DNA from: Limisphaerales bacterium
GTDB lineage: Bacteria > Verrucomicrobiota > Verrucomicrobiia > Limisphaerales > UBA11358
Length of the DNA stretch: 41,173 bases
Assembly: GCA_025362675.1 (NCBI GenBank)
Contig: JANYFN010000063.1
Coordinates: forward strand, 1 to 41,173
Direction of reading: 5' to 3'
This document shows positions 18,100 through 26,546 of this stretch, in pieces; the stretch's first letter is position 1; each line of letters begins with the position of its first letter. The notes beneath the pieces were generated by a model. The model ran no database searches. It was not told where the DNA came from and saw only the letters and a program-made list of their open reading frames with translations. Made by a program: the position numbers and the translations under genes.

Positions 18100-19383
18100 A
18101 TGTCCGACCCAAAAAATTCCCGCAATCCGTGGGCGTGGATTCCGACGCTTTACATGGCGGAAGGTTTGCCGAATGTGCTGGTGGCTTCAGTGTCGGTAGT
18201 GCTTTACAAAAACCTCGGCGTGTCGAACGCGGCCATCGCGTTTTACACCGGCTGGCTCTATTTACCGTGGGTCATCAAGCCGCTGTGGAGTCCGGTGGTG
18301 GACTTGCTGAAAACGCGGCGGCAGTGGATCTGGGTCATGCAATTGCTGCTCGGCGCGGGCATGGCGGGCGTGGCGCTGACGATTCCGGGGCCGCATTTTT
18401 TCCAACTGACGCTCGCGTTTTTTTGGCTGCTTTCGTTCAGCTCGGCCACGCACGACATCGCGGCGGATGGCTTTTATCTGCTGGCGACCACGGAGCGCGA
18501 GCAATCATTTTTCGTCGGCATCCGAAGTATGTTTTATCGCGTAGCGACGATTGCGGCGCAGGGCGGACTGGTGATTCTCGTCGGAAAAATTCAGGCGCGC
18601 ACCGGCAGTTTTCAAGCGGCGTGGTCGGCGGCGTTTGGTCTGGTCGCAGGAATTTATTTGAGCTTCGGTTTTTATCACTGGTTAATTCTGCCACGTCCGG
18701 CGGCGGATAAATCCGGCGGCGCGATTTCGGCAAATAATTTTTTAACGGAATTTTTCCGCACGTTCGGCACGTTTTTTCAGAAGCCAAAAATCGTCACGCT
18801 GCTTTTATTTTTATTGCTATACCGGCTCGGCGAGGCGCAACTGGTGAAGATGGTGCAGCCGTTTCTGCTCGACCCGCGTGCGCGCGGCGGCCTCGGCGTG
18901 ACGAATGATCAACTCGGTTTAATCTACGGCACGGTGGGTGTGGTGGTGTTCATTCTCGGTTCGCTGCTTGGCGGTTTTTTGGTTTCGCGGCACGGCTTGA
19001 AAACGTGGTGGTGGCCGATGTTGCTGGCGATTCATCTGCCGGACGCGGTGTTCATCTGGCTGTCCTACGCGCAGCCGGAAAACATTTACGCCATCGGCGC
19101 GGGGCTGGCGGTGGAGCAATTCGGCTACGGCTTCGGGTTCGTGGCGTTCATGTTGTATATGATTCGCATCGCGCGCGGCGAACATCAGACAGCGCATTAC
19201 GCCATCTGCACCGGCTTCATGGCGCTCGGCGTGATGCTGCCGGGAATGTGGAGCGGCTGGGTGCAGCAACACCTAGGTTACCAGCATTTTTTTGTGTGGG
19301 TGATCTTGGCGACCATTCCAAGCTTCCTCGTTGCAGCTAAAATTCCGCTAGAGCCGGAGTTCGGGAAGCGGGCGGAGAATTAA
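18100..19383 (+). CDS. MFS transporter, AmpG/PAT-like
   Basis: A 427-residue polytopic protein with about 12 helices. Near the N-terminus it has 'WIPTLYMAEGLPNVLV', 'LGVSNAAIAFYTGWLYLPWVIKPLWSPVVD' and later 'SATHDIAADGFYLLA', all characteristic of the AmpG-like peptide/acetyl-CoA/muropeptide transporter group (PAT family) within the major facilitator superfamily. E. coli AmpG imports anhydro-muropeptides for cell-wall recycling, but related proteins carry other solutes, and no muropeptide-recycling gene is adjacent. The start ATG 18100 precedes a short soluble leader (MSDPKNSRNPW); no Shine-Dalgarno is evident. Confidence 0.85.
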   Translation: MSDPKNSRNPWAWIPTLYMAEGLPNVLVASVSVVLYKNLGVSNAAIAFYTGWLYLPWVIKPLWSPVVDLLKTRRQWIWVMQLLLGAGMAGVALTIPGPHFFQLTLAFFWLLSFSSATHDIAADGFYLLATTEREQSFFVGIRSMFYRVATIAAQGGLVILVGKIQARTGSFQAAWSAAFGLVAGIYLSFGFYHWLILPRPAADKSGGAISANNFLTEFFRTFGTFFQKPKIVTLLLFLLLYRLGEAQLVKMVQPFLLDPRARGGLGVTNDQLGLIYGTVGVVVFILGSLLGGFLVSRHGLKTWWWPMLLAIHLPDAVFIWLSYAQPENIYAIGAGLAVEQFGYGFGFVAFMLYMIRIARGEHQTAHYAICTGFMALGVMLPGMWSGWVQQHLGYQHFFVWVILATIPSFLVAAKIPLEPEFGKRAEN

Positions 19384-19444
19384 CCGTCAAGCACACGAAA
19401 AGAATTGCTTTGAACATATCCGCGTTCGCAGAATCAAAGCTCAC

Positions 19445-20620
19445 ATGAAATTAAACTTCATCGCCCTCGCGTTTGCGATCTTGACGGGAATCTTCTCTGC
19501 GGTTCGCGCGCAAGAGGCCACGAACGTCGACAACCTTTCTACGCCCGCGCCCGCCGCGCCGCCGGCCCGCGTCAGCATCGTCTTCGTGCAATGTCACGGG
19601 CTCGGCTATGGCGACTTGAGCTGTTACGGCCAGAAACTGTTTCAGACGCCCAATCTCGACCAACTCGCCAGCGAAGGCGTGCGCTGTGAAAAATATTTTG
19701 CCGGCAACATCGGTAGCACGCCGTCGCCCGGCGTGCTGATGTTTGGAAAAAATTCCGCGCCCACCAATGGCGAGGTCACCGTCGCTCGCCGACTCCAGCA
19801 AGTGGGTTATCGCACCGGACTGATTGGCGAATGGGGCCTTGGTGCTGAACCATGGAAACAGGGCTTTGATGAATTTTGCGGCTTCCTCGACGACGACCAA
19901 GGCCGAAATTATTTTGCCGAACGCATCCGGCGCTTCATACCACATGGCTTCATTACCGAGAGCAACACGCTCATTGATTACAACGACTGGCTGACCATTT
20001 TTGACAACGCCGGCGGTAAAAAAGGCCGCTACCTGCCGGACATTCTGATCAGTGCCGCCTGCACTTGGATCAACGACAATTACGCCGATCAATTCAACCG
20101 GCACCGGCCATTTTTTCTGCTCGTGAATCTGCCCGTGCCCCGTAGCGCGCACGCCGGCAAGGATGAATTCACGGTGACGAGCGATGCGCCATTCTCCGAG
20201 GAAAAATGGCCGCCAGCCGCGAAAAACCGCGCCGCCCTGATCGCGCGCCTCGACGCCGGCATCGGTAGAATCGCCGCGCAACTCAGTGCGATTCACCTGA
20301 CCAACGACGTGCTGTTCATCGTCTCCAGCGCCGCGCCGCCGGAAACATTTGCGAACACAAACCTGAATTTTCTGCTGCCTAATGGAAACGTAACTTCCGG
20401 CAAAGATCGCGGCGCCGCACCGTTACCCTTCATCGCCCGTTGGACGGGAACGATTCCTGCCCTACAGACAAATACGCTGAACATTTCAGCGGCGGATTTT
20501 ATGCCAACGGCGTTGGAGCTGAGCGGTCAGAAAATTCCAAAAGATTTGGTCGGACACTCTCTGCTGCCAGCTTTTACTGGCGCAAAAACGGAGCAAAAAA
20601 CGGCTGAGATCCCACACTAA
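19445..20620 (+). CDS. Secreted sulfatase-fold protein lacking catalytic residues (probable pseudoenzyme)
   Basis: A 391-residue protein with a signal peptide (cut near VRA-Q, residue 22). The fold is sulfatase-like from end to end: 'VSIVFVQCHGLGYGDLSCYG', 'TPNLDQLASEGVRCEKY', 'TVARRLQQVGYRTGLIGEWGLG', and a closing 'DFMPTALELSGQKIP'. However, the hallmarks are gone. The Asp-Asp metal ligands in the usual 'ADDLGYGD' are His-Gly (51-52). The C/S-x-P-S-R formylglycine motif aligns with S91-T-P-S-P95, so the essential Arg is Pro. The late 'SDNG' metal-binding pair is Ala-Ala (SSAAPP), and 'APH' is 'VPR'. It should not bind Ca2+ or hydrolyse sulfate esters in the normal way. The gene is intact, so it is not a decayed frame. 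Confidence 0.85.
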   Translation: MKLNFIALAFAILTGIFSAVRAQEATNVDNLSTPAPAAPPARVSIVFVQCHGLGYGDLSCYGQKLFQTPNLDQLASEGVRCEKYFAGNIGSTPSPGVLMFGKNSAPTNGEVTVARRLQQVGYRTGLIGEWGLGAEPWKQGFDEFCGFLDDDQGRNYFAERIRRFIPHGFITESNTLIDYNDWLTIFDNAGGKKGRYLPDILISAACTWINDNYADQFNRHRPFFLLVNLPVPRSAHAGKDEFTVTSDAPFSEEKWPPAAKNRAALIARLDAGIGRIAAQLSAIHLTNDVLFIVSSAAPPETFANTNLNFLLPNGNVTSGKDRGAAPLPFIARWTGTIPALQTNTLNISAADFMPTALELSGQKIPKDLVGHSLLPAFTGAKTEQKTAEIPH

Positions 20621-20802
20621 CGCGTCGGGGCAGTGACGGGCAGCGGAGCGTTGACATCGCGTTGCTGGCGCAGTTTGTTCACCGCCAAACTCATCCAGAA
20701 AATGGCGAGCACGAAAAATAAAATCACCGCCGCCAGCGCAAATCGCGGCCACAAGAGCGGCGGAGATTTCTGGTCGTCGTTGGGATTTGGTTTTTCGTTC
20801 AT
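20617..20802 (-). CDS. Small single-pass membrane protein, 61 residues
   Basis: A hydrophilic N-terminus (MNEKPNPNDDQKSPP) leads into one hydrophobic helix (RFALAAVILFFVLAIFWMSLAV), then a basic stretch NKLRQQRD and a Pro-rich tail. The layout is that of a genuine small membrane protein. Its stop overlaps the stop of the convergent sulfatase-fold gene by a few bases, and it is divergent from xerC with 24 bases between starts. No family is recognised. Confidence 0.6.
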   Translation of the reverse strand: MNEKPNPNDDQKSPPLLWPRFALAAVILFFVLAIFWMSLAVNKLRQQRDVNAPLPVTAPTR

Positions 20803-20826
20803 TGACGCTTCCAGTTTGCCCGCGTT

Positions 20827-21828
20827 GTGAGCGTTCGCAATGATTTATCTGACTTGCCGAACGGCGCGATTCCGGCGACAACTGCGGGGCCAACGGGCAC
20901 GATGCAAAACTTAGTCGAAGATTTTCTGCAATACCTGCGCCACGAGCGGGGCCAGTCCGATAACACGGCGAAAACTTACGCTGCGTTGCTCGGCAAATTC
21001 ATCGCGTGGGCGGAACGACAATCGCTCACCGATTGGAAGCAGGTGGAGTTGAAACATCTGATGGCGTTTCTCCAGCACGAGCGGGCGCGTCCGCTGGCTG
21101 ATGAACCGAAGGAATCTACCAAGCGTTTGAGCGGCGAGAGCGTGTATCTCGAAATCGCAGCGCTGCGCGCGTTTTACAAGTTTGCCGAGAACGAAAAAAT
21201 TCTGCCATCGAATCCGGCGGAACATCTTTCGCTGCCGCGCCGATGGAAGCGATTGCCTAAAGCGTTGTCGAATGCTGAAATTAAAAAACTACTCTCGCCA
21301 GAACAGCCGGAAACAAAGGAGAATTTGTGCGATCAGGCGATTTTGGAACTGGCTTATGCTTCCGGTTTGCGGCTGTCGGAATTGAAAAATCTGCGACTGG
21401 AGCAACTGCATCTCGACGCCGGCTTCATCAACGTCATCGGCAAAGGCAACAAGGAGCGCGTGGTGCCGGTCGGGAAAACGGCGGTGGCGGCGCTGAACCG
21501 TTTTATTGAGTCCGAAGGCGGGCGGCGAAAGTTCGTCAACGCCAAATCACCGGCCAATGTTTTTCTGACGAAGCGCGGCACGCCGTTCGCTTCGGTCACG
21601 CTGTGGCTGCGCATTAAAAATCGGGTTCGCCGGTCGGGCATTGAGCGCAACATCACGCCGCACATGTTGCGGCATAGTTTCGCGACGCATCTGCTGGAAC
21701 ACGGCGCAGATTTGCGGGTGATCCAGGAATTGCTCGGCCACGCGAATATCGGAACGACGGAGGTTTACACGCACGTTGCGGGGAACAAGCTGCGGGAGAT
21801 TCACCGGAAGTTTCATCCCCGGGCGTGA
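20827..21828 (+). CDS. xerC: Tyrosine recombinase XerC-like
   Basis: A core-binding SAM-like N-terminal domain (NLVEDFLQYLRHERGQSDNTAKTY) is followed by the catalytic domain with all residues in place, numbered from GTG 20827: Arg182 in ASGLRLSEL, Lys206 in GKGNKER, His279 and Arg282 in HMLRHSFATHLL, His305 in LLGHANIGT, and nucleophile Tyr314 in VYTHV. Length (333, or 308 from the Met at 20902) suits XerC/XerD, which resolve chromosome dimers at dif. I prefer a chromosomal Xer role because it is far from the mobile-looking region and no phage or integron genes surround it. The GTG start adds about 25 residues not typical of XerC, so ATG 20902 is a fair alternative. Confidence 0.9.
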   Translation: MSVRNDLSDLPNGAIPATTAGPTGTMQNLVEDFLQYLRHERGQSDNTAKTYAALLGKFIAWAERQSLTDWKQVELKHLMAFLQHERARPLADEPKESTKRLSGESVYLEIAALRAFYKFAENEKILPSNPAEHLSLPRRWKRLPKALSNAEIKKLLSPEQPETKENLCDQAILELAYASGLRLSELKNLRLEQLHLDAGFINVIGKGNKERVVPVGKTAVAALNRFIESEGGRRKFVNAKSPANVFLTKRGTPFASVTLWLRIKNRVRRSGIERNITPHMLRHSFATHLLEHGADLRVIQELLGHANIGTTEVYTHVAGNKLREIHRKFHPRA

Positions 21829-21835
21829 ATGTTAT

Positions 21836-21853
21836 GTGTGAATTTTCTCACAC
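21836..21853. terminator. Possible hairpin between convergent xerC and Dabb genes
   Basis: GTGTGA (21836-21841) and TCACAC (21848-21853) form a 6-bp stem around ATTTTC. It lies in the 44-base gap between two convergent stops. No U-tract follows in either direction, so termination is only a suggestion. Confidence 0.3.
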
Positions 21854-21872
21854 CTTACGCAGCGCCGGCAGC

Positions 21873-22172
21873 TCACTCAAAATCGTAGATGGTCGCCTTC
21901 GAACAGACGCGCTTGAAAACTTTTTCGACGAACTCGAGGTGCTGCGGGTGGATTTGATAGGCTTGTTCCGCGGCTTTGCTGGGGAAAATCAGATTCAGCG
22001 CGACTTGGTAGCTTTGATCCACGACGGCGCGCGGGCTGGGTGACATTTTGCCGACGTGAAATTGGAGCACGCCGGGAATTTGTTTGAGGTATTTATTCGC
22101 ACCGGCGATGAGTTCGTCGGTGGCATTGGGTTGTGCTGGGTTGGTCCAAAAAATGACAATGTGTGAAAACAT
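21873..22172 (-). CDS. Dabb (stress-responsive A/B barrel) domain protein
   Basis: A 99-residue protein from the ATG at 22172 (MFSHIVIFWTN). It shows the ferredoxin-like alpha/beta-barrel dimer pattern: a first strand HIVIFW, a helix containing NATDELIAGANKYLKQIPGV, the strand QFHVGKM, 'QSYQVALNLIFPSKAAEQAYQ', and 'HPQHLEFVEKVF'. These match the Dabb family (PF07876-like), small dimeric proteins of loosely defined stress-related or small-molecule function. The frame extends seven codons upstream to another Met (22193), but MFSHIV is the usual family start. It converges with xerC. Confidence 0.85.
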   Translation of the reverse strand: MFSHIVIFWTNPAQPNATDELIAGANKYLKQIPGVLQFHVGKMSPSPRAVVDQSYQVALNLIFPSKAAEQAYQIHPQHLEFVEKVFKRVCSKATIYDFE

Positions 22173-22363
22173 GATGCTTTTATTGAAGCGCAAATGGGTT
22201 CAATCGCAAAGCAGAATGTGCCCACGCCGAAAGGCTCAACGCCGCCGGTCAAAATATTTTGGTGGTTCGGAAGCCGCGCGTTTTCTGATGGTGCCGGCTT
22301 TTCCGATTTGCAGGATGACTTGCTTTCTGTGCCGCTCCAATCCATGATATTCTTGAATACCAA

Positions 22364-22386
22364 CCCCGCGTGTCGGGGCTTTTTTT
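22364..22386 (+). terminator. Intrinsic terminator hairpin directly upstream of a start codon
   Basis: CCCCG (22364-22368), loop CGTGT, CGGGG (22374-22378), then CTTTTTTT to 22386. This is a textbook intrinsic terminator on the plus strand, yet the next gene starts only two bases later at ATG 22389. It may end a short RNA transcribed from the 22173-22363 gap, or act as an attenuator for the downstream gene. Confidence 0.75.
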
Positions 22387-22388
22387 AT

Positions 22389-23978
22389 ATGACCAATAAT
22401 TCCGATCTCGACCTTAACTTGGAGAATCTCTTCCAACCCGCATGGGCACAGGGAAAAGCTGAATCCAATAAATTTGCAAAATTCACCGGCAATGAAGGCG
22501 TCAAGCCTGAGCGCCATTTCAGCGGCAAGCCCGGCGAACGCCGTGCCCCGCGCCGGGATGGCCCAAGCGGTGCCGGCGGTGGCGAACGTCGCGGTGGTGC
22601 GCCGCGCGCTGGCGGTGCAAAATTTGGTGACAACCGGGGTGGCCCGCGCCGGGATGATTTCCGGGACGAGCGCCGTGAGCGCCCGGCACCGCCCGCGCCG
22701 TTGCCGGAATTGAATGTCGCTTTCATCCCGGAAGAAAAAGGCGTGGAACAACTCGCACGGCAAATCAAAGTGACCGGACGGGCGTATCCGTTGTTCCAAA
22801 TCGCGCTGCTGATTTTGGACAAGGCGGAACGCTATTCTGTGCAGTTGACCGCGAAGAAAAAAGACGGCGTTGCGCTCGATAAAATCTTTGTCTGCGCCTT
22901 GGATGATTCACCGTGGACAAGTGAAGAAGAGGCGGTGGCACACGTGCTGAAAAATCATTTCGCTACGTTTTATCAGGCCGAACGCACGGCCACGGAACCG
23001 CCGAAGGGTGTTTATACCTTTGTGGCCCAATGCGGCATGAGCGGAGCGATTCTCGGGCCGCCGAACAATCACGACTACCAAAATCAATTGCGCAAACTGC
23101 ATACGGAAAAGTTTTCGCGGATGCCGTTCGACATGTTCAAGGCGCGCGTGAAAATTGTGAAGGACGAGGCCATCGTAAAAAAATGGATCGAGGAGCAAAG
23201 TTTCAAAACGGAATTCATCTGCCTCAACGTGCCGGAACCGCTCACACTGCCTTCGATGGAAGAAGTGGAAAAGCATTTCCGCGCCACGCACAAGGATAGC
23301 ATCATCAAGCCCGTTGAAGCACATATCGTCGCCGGTTTGCCGAGTCGCAGTTTGAAGTGCGGCGGCTTGCAACGGCTCATCCGTCAAGAATGGGAGCATC
23401 AAAAGTATTTTCCGCTGCCCATCGCAACCAAGTTAAGCCAGCAGTTCGCGCATCACGGCCTGTCGTTTTTCAAGGTCAATAAAACCGTCACCCACGTCAG
23501 CGTGGCACGGCCGCAGTATCTCGACATCGAGAGCAACCCGGTGTCCGACGGCATCCGGCGCATCGTGGAATTCATCAACGCGACGCCAAAATGCACGCGC
23601 AAGAAATTGATCGAAGCGCTCGCACCGACACCGAAGGTGGTTCCCGTCGTGGCCGTTCCCGAGCCAATCGTCGTGGGCGAGGGCACCGAAAAACCAGCCG
23701 AACCGGCCAAGCCTCAGGCGCCCGCACCCACCGCCGAACAGACCGCCGTGATGGTGGATTTGCATTGGCTCATTCATCAGGGCGCCGTATTGGAATTTGC
23801 CGATGGGCGCATGGAAACAGCAAAAAAGCCGGCGGCCAAACCGGCTAAAGCTGAAAAAAAACCTGAAGAAAAACCCGCCGGGGAAATCGCCGCAACGCCG
23901 GAAGCCGTGGCCTCCGAGCCAACGGGCGACTCACCCGCCAGCGACGTAAACCAACCGGAAATTAATTCGGCGGAGTAA
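22389..23978 (+). CDS. Unidentified 529-residue protein with basic Arg/Gly-rich N-terminal region
   Basis: From ATG 22389. The N-terminal ~100 residues are low-complexity, rich in Arg, Gly, Pro and Ala with repeated 'GGxRRG'-like blocks (GGGERRGGAPRAGG, DNRGGPRRDD), as in RNA-binding tails. A folded middle of about 300 residues follows, with 'LARQIKVTGRAYPLFQIALLILDK', 'FVAQCGMSGAILGPPNNHDYQ' and 'GLQRLIRQEWEHQKYFPLP', which I do not recognise. The C-terminus is an Ala/Pro/Lys/Glu-rich disordered tail ending near NSAE. No catalytic motif is evident. An RNA-associated role is inference from the Arg/Gly region only. The frame extends upstream to 22194, but that part spans the terminator hairpin and overlaps the divergent Dabb promoter zone. 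A strong terminator follows. Confidence 0.8.
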   Translation: MTNNSDLDLNLENLFQPAWAQGKAESNKFAKFTGNEGVKPERHFSGKPGERRAPRRDGPSGAGGGERRGGAPRAGGAKFGDNRGGPRRDDFRDERRERPAPPAPLPELNVAFIPEEKGVEQLARQIKVTGRAYPLFQIALLILDKAERYSVQLTAKKKDGVALDKIFVCALDDSPWTSEEEAVAHVLKNHFATFYQAERTATEPPKGVYTFVAQCGMSGAILGPPNNHDYQNQLRKLHTEKFSRMPFDMFKARVKIVKDEAIVKKWIEEQSFKTEFICLNVPEPLTLPSMEEVEKHFRATHKDSIIKPVEAHIVAGLPSRSLKCGGLQRLIRQEWEHQKYFPLPIATKLSQQFAHHGLSFFKVNKTVTHVSVARPQYLDIESNPVSDGIRRIVEFINATPKCTRKKLIEALAPTPKVVPVVAVPEPIVVGEGTEKPAEPAKPQAPAPTAEQTAVMVDLHWLIHQGAVLEFADGRMETAKKPAAKPAKAEKKPEEKPAGEIAATPEAVASEPTGDSPASDVNQPEINSAE

Positions 23979-23995
23979 TTAAATTGAATCAAAAA

Positions 23996-24027
23996 AACGC
24001 GCCGTCAACTTTTTGACGGCGCGTTTT
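23996..24027 (+). terminator. Strong intrinsic terminator
   Basis: AACGCGCCGTCA and TGACGGCGCGTT pair perfectly around a short ACTTTT loop, preceded by an A-run and followed by TTTTC. It ends transcription of the 529-residue protein gene and, with its A-run, could work in both directions. It lies about 100 bases before the histidine kinase start. Confidence 0.9.
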
Positions 24028-24120
24028 CTGTCCTCTTTTTGGCCACTAATTATTTTTTTTAGTGTTTCGGTTGACTTTGTTTTTAATTGGACGAGCATTG
24101 CCCAGTCAGTATTTGAACCA

Positions 24121-26142
24121 ATGAAAACCATTCTGGTTTTATCTCCGTATCCTATTTTCGCCGAGACTGTTCAATCAGGTTTGGACCCGGCATCCGTCCG
24201 CGTGATTCATCGGCTAAGCGCAAATGAATGCGAGCCACTATTGGTTCACGGACTCGTAACCGCGTGCATCCTCGACGCGGATTTGCTCGGCGTGGAAAGC
24301 GTGTGGGTCATAGAAACCCTGCGCCGCTTCAATGCGAAGGTTCCGCTGATCGCTTTTACAGAAAAAAACAGCCCGGAATGGGAAGAAGAAGTTTTTTTGC
24401 GTGGCGTCACGCAGGTGCTACCGAAGCCGGTGCGCGCCCGTTTGTTAAATTCCATTTTAGAGCGACTCGGCGTTCCAACGCCAGCCGTGGGACTGCCTCA
24501 GTTTGAAGGCGGCAGCACGACGATTTTTCGTAACCCGGCGACTGAGCTGGCCAACGCTCCGCGCGCGGTCAACGTCTCGCAAACTCTGGATGTCATCCGC
24601 AATTTTTCATCCATTCTTACCCACTCGCTGAATGCCGAGGGCATGTTGCAGCAGTTCCTCCAGTTTCTGCGCGAGATGCTGAGCGTGAACCGGGCGGCCA
24701 TTTTTTTGAACCGTCCCGATGCGACCCTGGCAGAAAATATTTCTCCGCCCGACACGCGCACGCTGCGCTCGGTGGCATCCATTGGGCTAACGAGTGGCCT
24801 ACTCGAACATTTTTCCATCTCCCTCGACTCCGGACTAGGCGCTCTAGTCAGTCGGCTGGGCCGGATCGTGCGTCGGGACAGTCCGGAAATAATGGCGAAC
24901 CCCGCGGCCCTGAAAGAATTTGAGATGCTCGGCGTGCAGGTCGCCATGCCCATCACCAGTCGCGACAGTCTCGTCGGCGTGGCGGTCTTTGATGGCCGCG
25001 TGACCGGTGAATCGCTTGTCAATTCCGAGCTGGAACTGATTTTCCGCCTACTGGAACAAGTCGGGCTCGCACTGCGCAACATCTCGTTGCACGATCAGCT
25101 TTCCGGCAATCACGAATTGCTCGCCGGCGTCCTGCGCGAATTGAGCAGCGCCTGCGTCGTGGTCGGGCGCGACCTGAAAATTCTCCACGCGAACAAGGCC
25201 GCGCGCCGCCACTTCGGGCGCAAAAACGAACGCACCGGCGGATTTGACTTCACTGATTTACCGCACGCACTCGGTGCAAAAATTTATCAAGTGCTCAAGA
25301 CCGGCGCCGCGTTGGAACCGTTCCGCTTCGAGCCGGAAAATTCTCCCGGCACCGTTTACAGCATCAGTATTGCGCCGTTCCGGCACGACAATTCCGCATC
25401 GCCAAGTTCCATTTTACTGACCGCCGACGATCTTTCTCAAAGCGAACAACTCAACCGTCTGCAAATCGAGACGGCAAATCTGCGCCTCATCCGCAACATG
25501 GCCGATCGCCTCGCGCACGAGATCGGCAACGCGATGGTGCCGCTCTCCACGCACCAGCAGTTGCTTGCCGAACAGTTTGATGATCGCGAATTCCGCAAGT
25601 CACTTGACCAGGCCATGAGCGACGGCGTGAAGCGCGTCACCCGGCTCGTCAGCCAGATGCGTTTTCTCGCCCGCGACGGCCAGATCAAAACCGAAACTTT
25701 TCCCGCTGAAAAATTAATGGAAGAAGCGTATCAAGAAGCCGTGCGCCAGCAGCCCATCAAAGGCGCGCAGATGAAAATTGATAACGGCGGACACCCCAGC
25801 ATCCTCACCGGCGACCGTTCCGCCCTCAAGCACGCGTTTTCCGAAATCATGCTCAACGCACTTCAAGCCAATCCGAAATCGCCGCACATCGGCGTGAAAT
25901 TGATGACGGACGACGGCACGCACGCCGTGACCATTGAAGTGGCCGACAGCGGCGCGGGCTTCAGCGCCGAGACCGCTAAAAAAGTTCCTGCTCCATTTTA
26001 CACCACGCGCAACATCGGCCTCGGCCTCGGTTTATCCGTCAGCCAGAAAATCATCGAGACTCACCACGGCCGATTGGAGATCGTTCCTGCCCCCGCCGGT
26101 CTCGTCCGCGTCTCGCTGCCGAATGAAAAAGCGGTGAATTGA
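24121..26142 (+). CDS. Soluble sensor histidine kinase (degenerate receiver-GAF-PAS-HisKA-HATPase)
   Basis: From ATG 24121, 673 residues with no membrane helix. Domains in order: a receiver-like N-terminus (MKTILVLSPYPIF...CILDADLLG...PLIAFTEKN...LPKPV, to ~125); a GAF domain (~160-330, 'FLREMLSVNRAAIFLN', 'VAMPITSRDSLVGVAVFDG'); a PAS-like domain (~340-440); HisKA with phospho-accepting His466 in RLAHEIGNAMVPL; and HATPase with N-box 'FSEIMLNALQANP', G1 VADSGAGFSAE and G2 GLGLGLSVSQKII. The receiver keeps a candidate Asp and the Lys-Pro but lacks the N-terminal acidic pair, so it is probably not phosphorylated normally. No response regulator is adjacent, making it an orphan. The upstream open frame from 24013 runs through the terminator and is not coding. 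Confidence 0.9.
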   Translation: MKTILVLSPYPIFAETVQSGLDPASVRVIHRLSANECEPLLVHGLVTACILDADLLGVESVWVIETLRRFNAKVPLIAFTEKNSPEWEEEVFLRGVTQVLPKPVRARLLNSILERLGVPTPAVGLPQFEGGSTTIFRNPATELANAPRAVNVSQTLDVIRNFSSILTHSLNAEGMLQQFLQFLREMLSVNRAAIFLNRPDATLAENISPPDTRTLRSVASIGLTSGLLEHFSISLDSGLGALVSRLGRIVRRDSPEIMANPAALKEFEMLGVQVAMPITSRDSLVGVAVFDGRVTGESLVNSELELIFRLLEQVGLALRNISLHDQLSGNHELLAGVLRELSSACVVVGRDLKILHANKAARRHFGRKNERTGGFDFTDLPHALGAKIYQVLKTGAALEPFRFEPENSPGTVYSISIAPFRHDNSASPSSILLTADDLSQSEQLNRLQIETANLRLIRNMADRLAHEIGNAMVPLSTHQQLLAEQFDDREFRKSLDQAMSDGVKRVTRLVSQMRFLARDGQIKTETFPAEKLMEEAYQEAVRQQPIKGAQMKIDNGGHPSILTGDRSALKHAFSEIMLNALQANPKSPHIGVKLMTDDGTHAVTIEVADSGAGFSAETAKKVPAPFYTTRNIGLGLGLSVSQKIIETHHGRLEIVPAPAGLVRVSLPNEKAVN

Positions 26143-26177
26143 TTGGCGAGTTAACCAACTGTTAGGCGGCTTACGTT

Positions 26178-26507
26178 ATGTGGACTTGTCCTAAATGCGA
26201 TGAGCAGATAGAAGACCAGTTTAATTCATGCTGGAAGTGCGCCATTGAGCCAGGCGAACCAACCATCAAGTGTTTCAAGTGTGGCGGGAAAGAGATTGTC
26301 AAAGGTGAGATTACGGTTTCCGGAAAAGGAAAAGGCGGGCTTTTTTCATTTAATATTTTCCAGCCAGATACACTTCGCTTTTTGACCTTGACCCTGACCA
26401 ACGGCACTAAACTTGAGACGCATAGTTATGCGTGCCTTAACTGCGGCACGGTCTGGTCACAGGCCGATGTCGATGCGCTCCGGGAGTTTATACGAAAGCA
26501 TTGCTAG
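26178..26507 (+). CDS. Zinc-ribbon protein, 109 residues
   Basis: Starts MWTCPKCDEQIEDQFNSCWKC, a zinc ribbon formed by CPKC (4-7) and CWKC (18-21). A second pair follows: CFKCGG at about 32-37 with CLNCGTVW near 84-91. The segment between them is beta-rich (EITVSGKGKGGLFSF). The N-terminal ribbon resembles those on many bacterial small proteins (zinc_ribbon/DUF2007-like partners). A specific function cannot be assigned. It follows the kinase by 35 bases on the same strand, so co-transcription is possible, and it converges with the ABC gene. Confidence 0.75.
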   Translation: MWTCPKCDEQIEDQFNSCWKCAIEPGEPTIKCFKCGGKEIVKGEITVSGKGKGGLFSFNIFQPDTLRFLTLTLTNGTKLETHSYACLNCGTVWSQADVDALREFIRKHC

Positions 26508-26546
26508 AATGAGAAGGCAGACAATGGGCGCGATGTCACGTTCGGT

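Noticed and set aside
20827-21828. XerC-like recombinase as integrase of the mobile element
   Set aside because: It is 15 kb away among chromosomal genes and has the standard Xer layout and size.
22173-22388. tRNA or known riboswitch before the terminator hairpin
   Set aside because: No cloverleaf, TpsiC-like arm or recognised aptamer pattern could be drawn.
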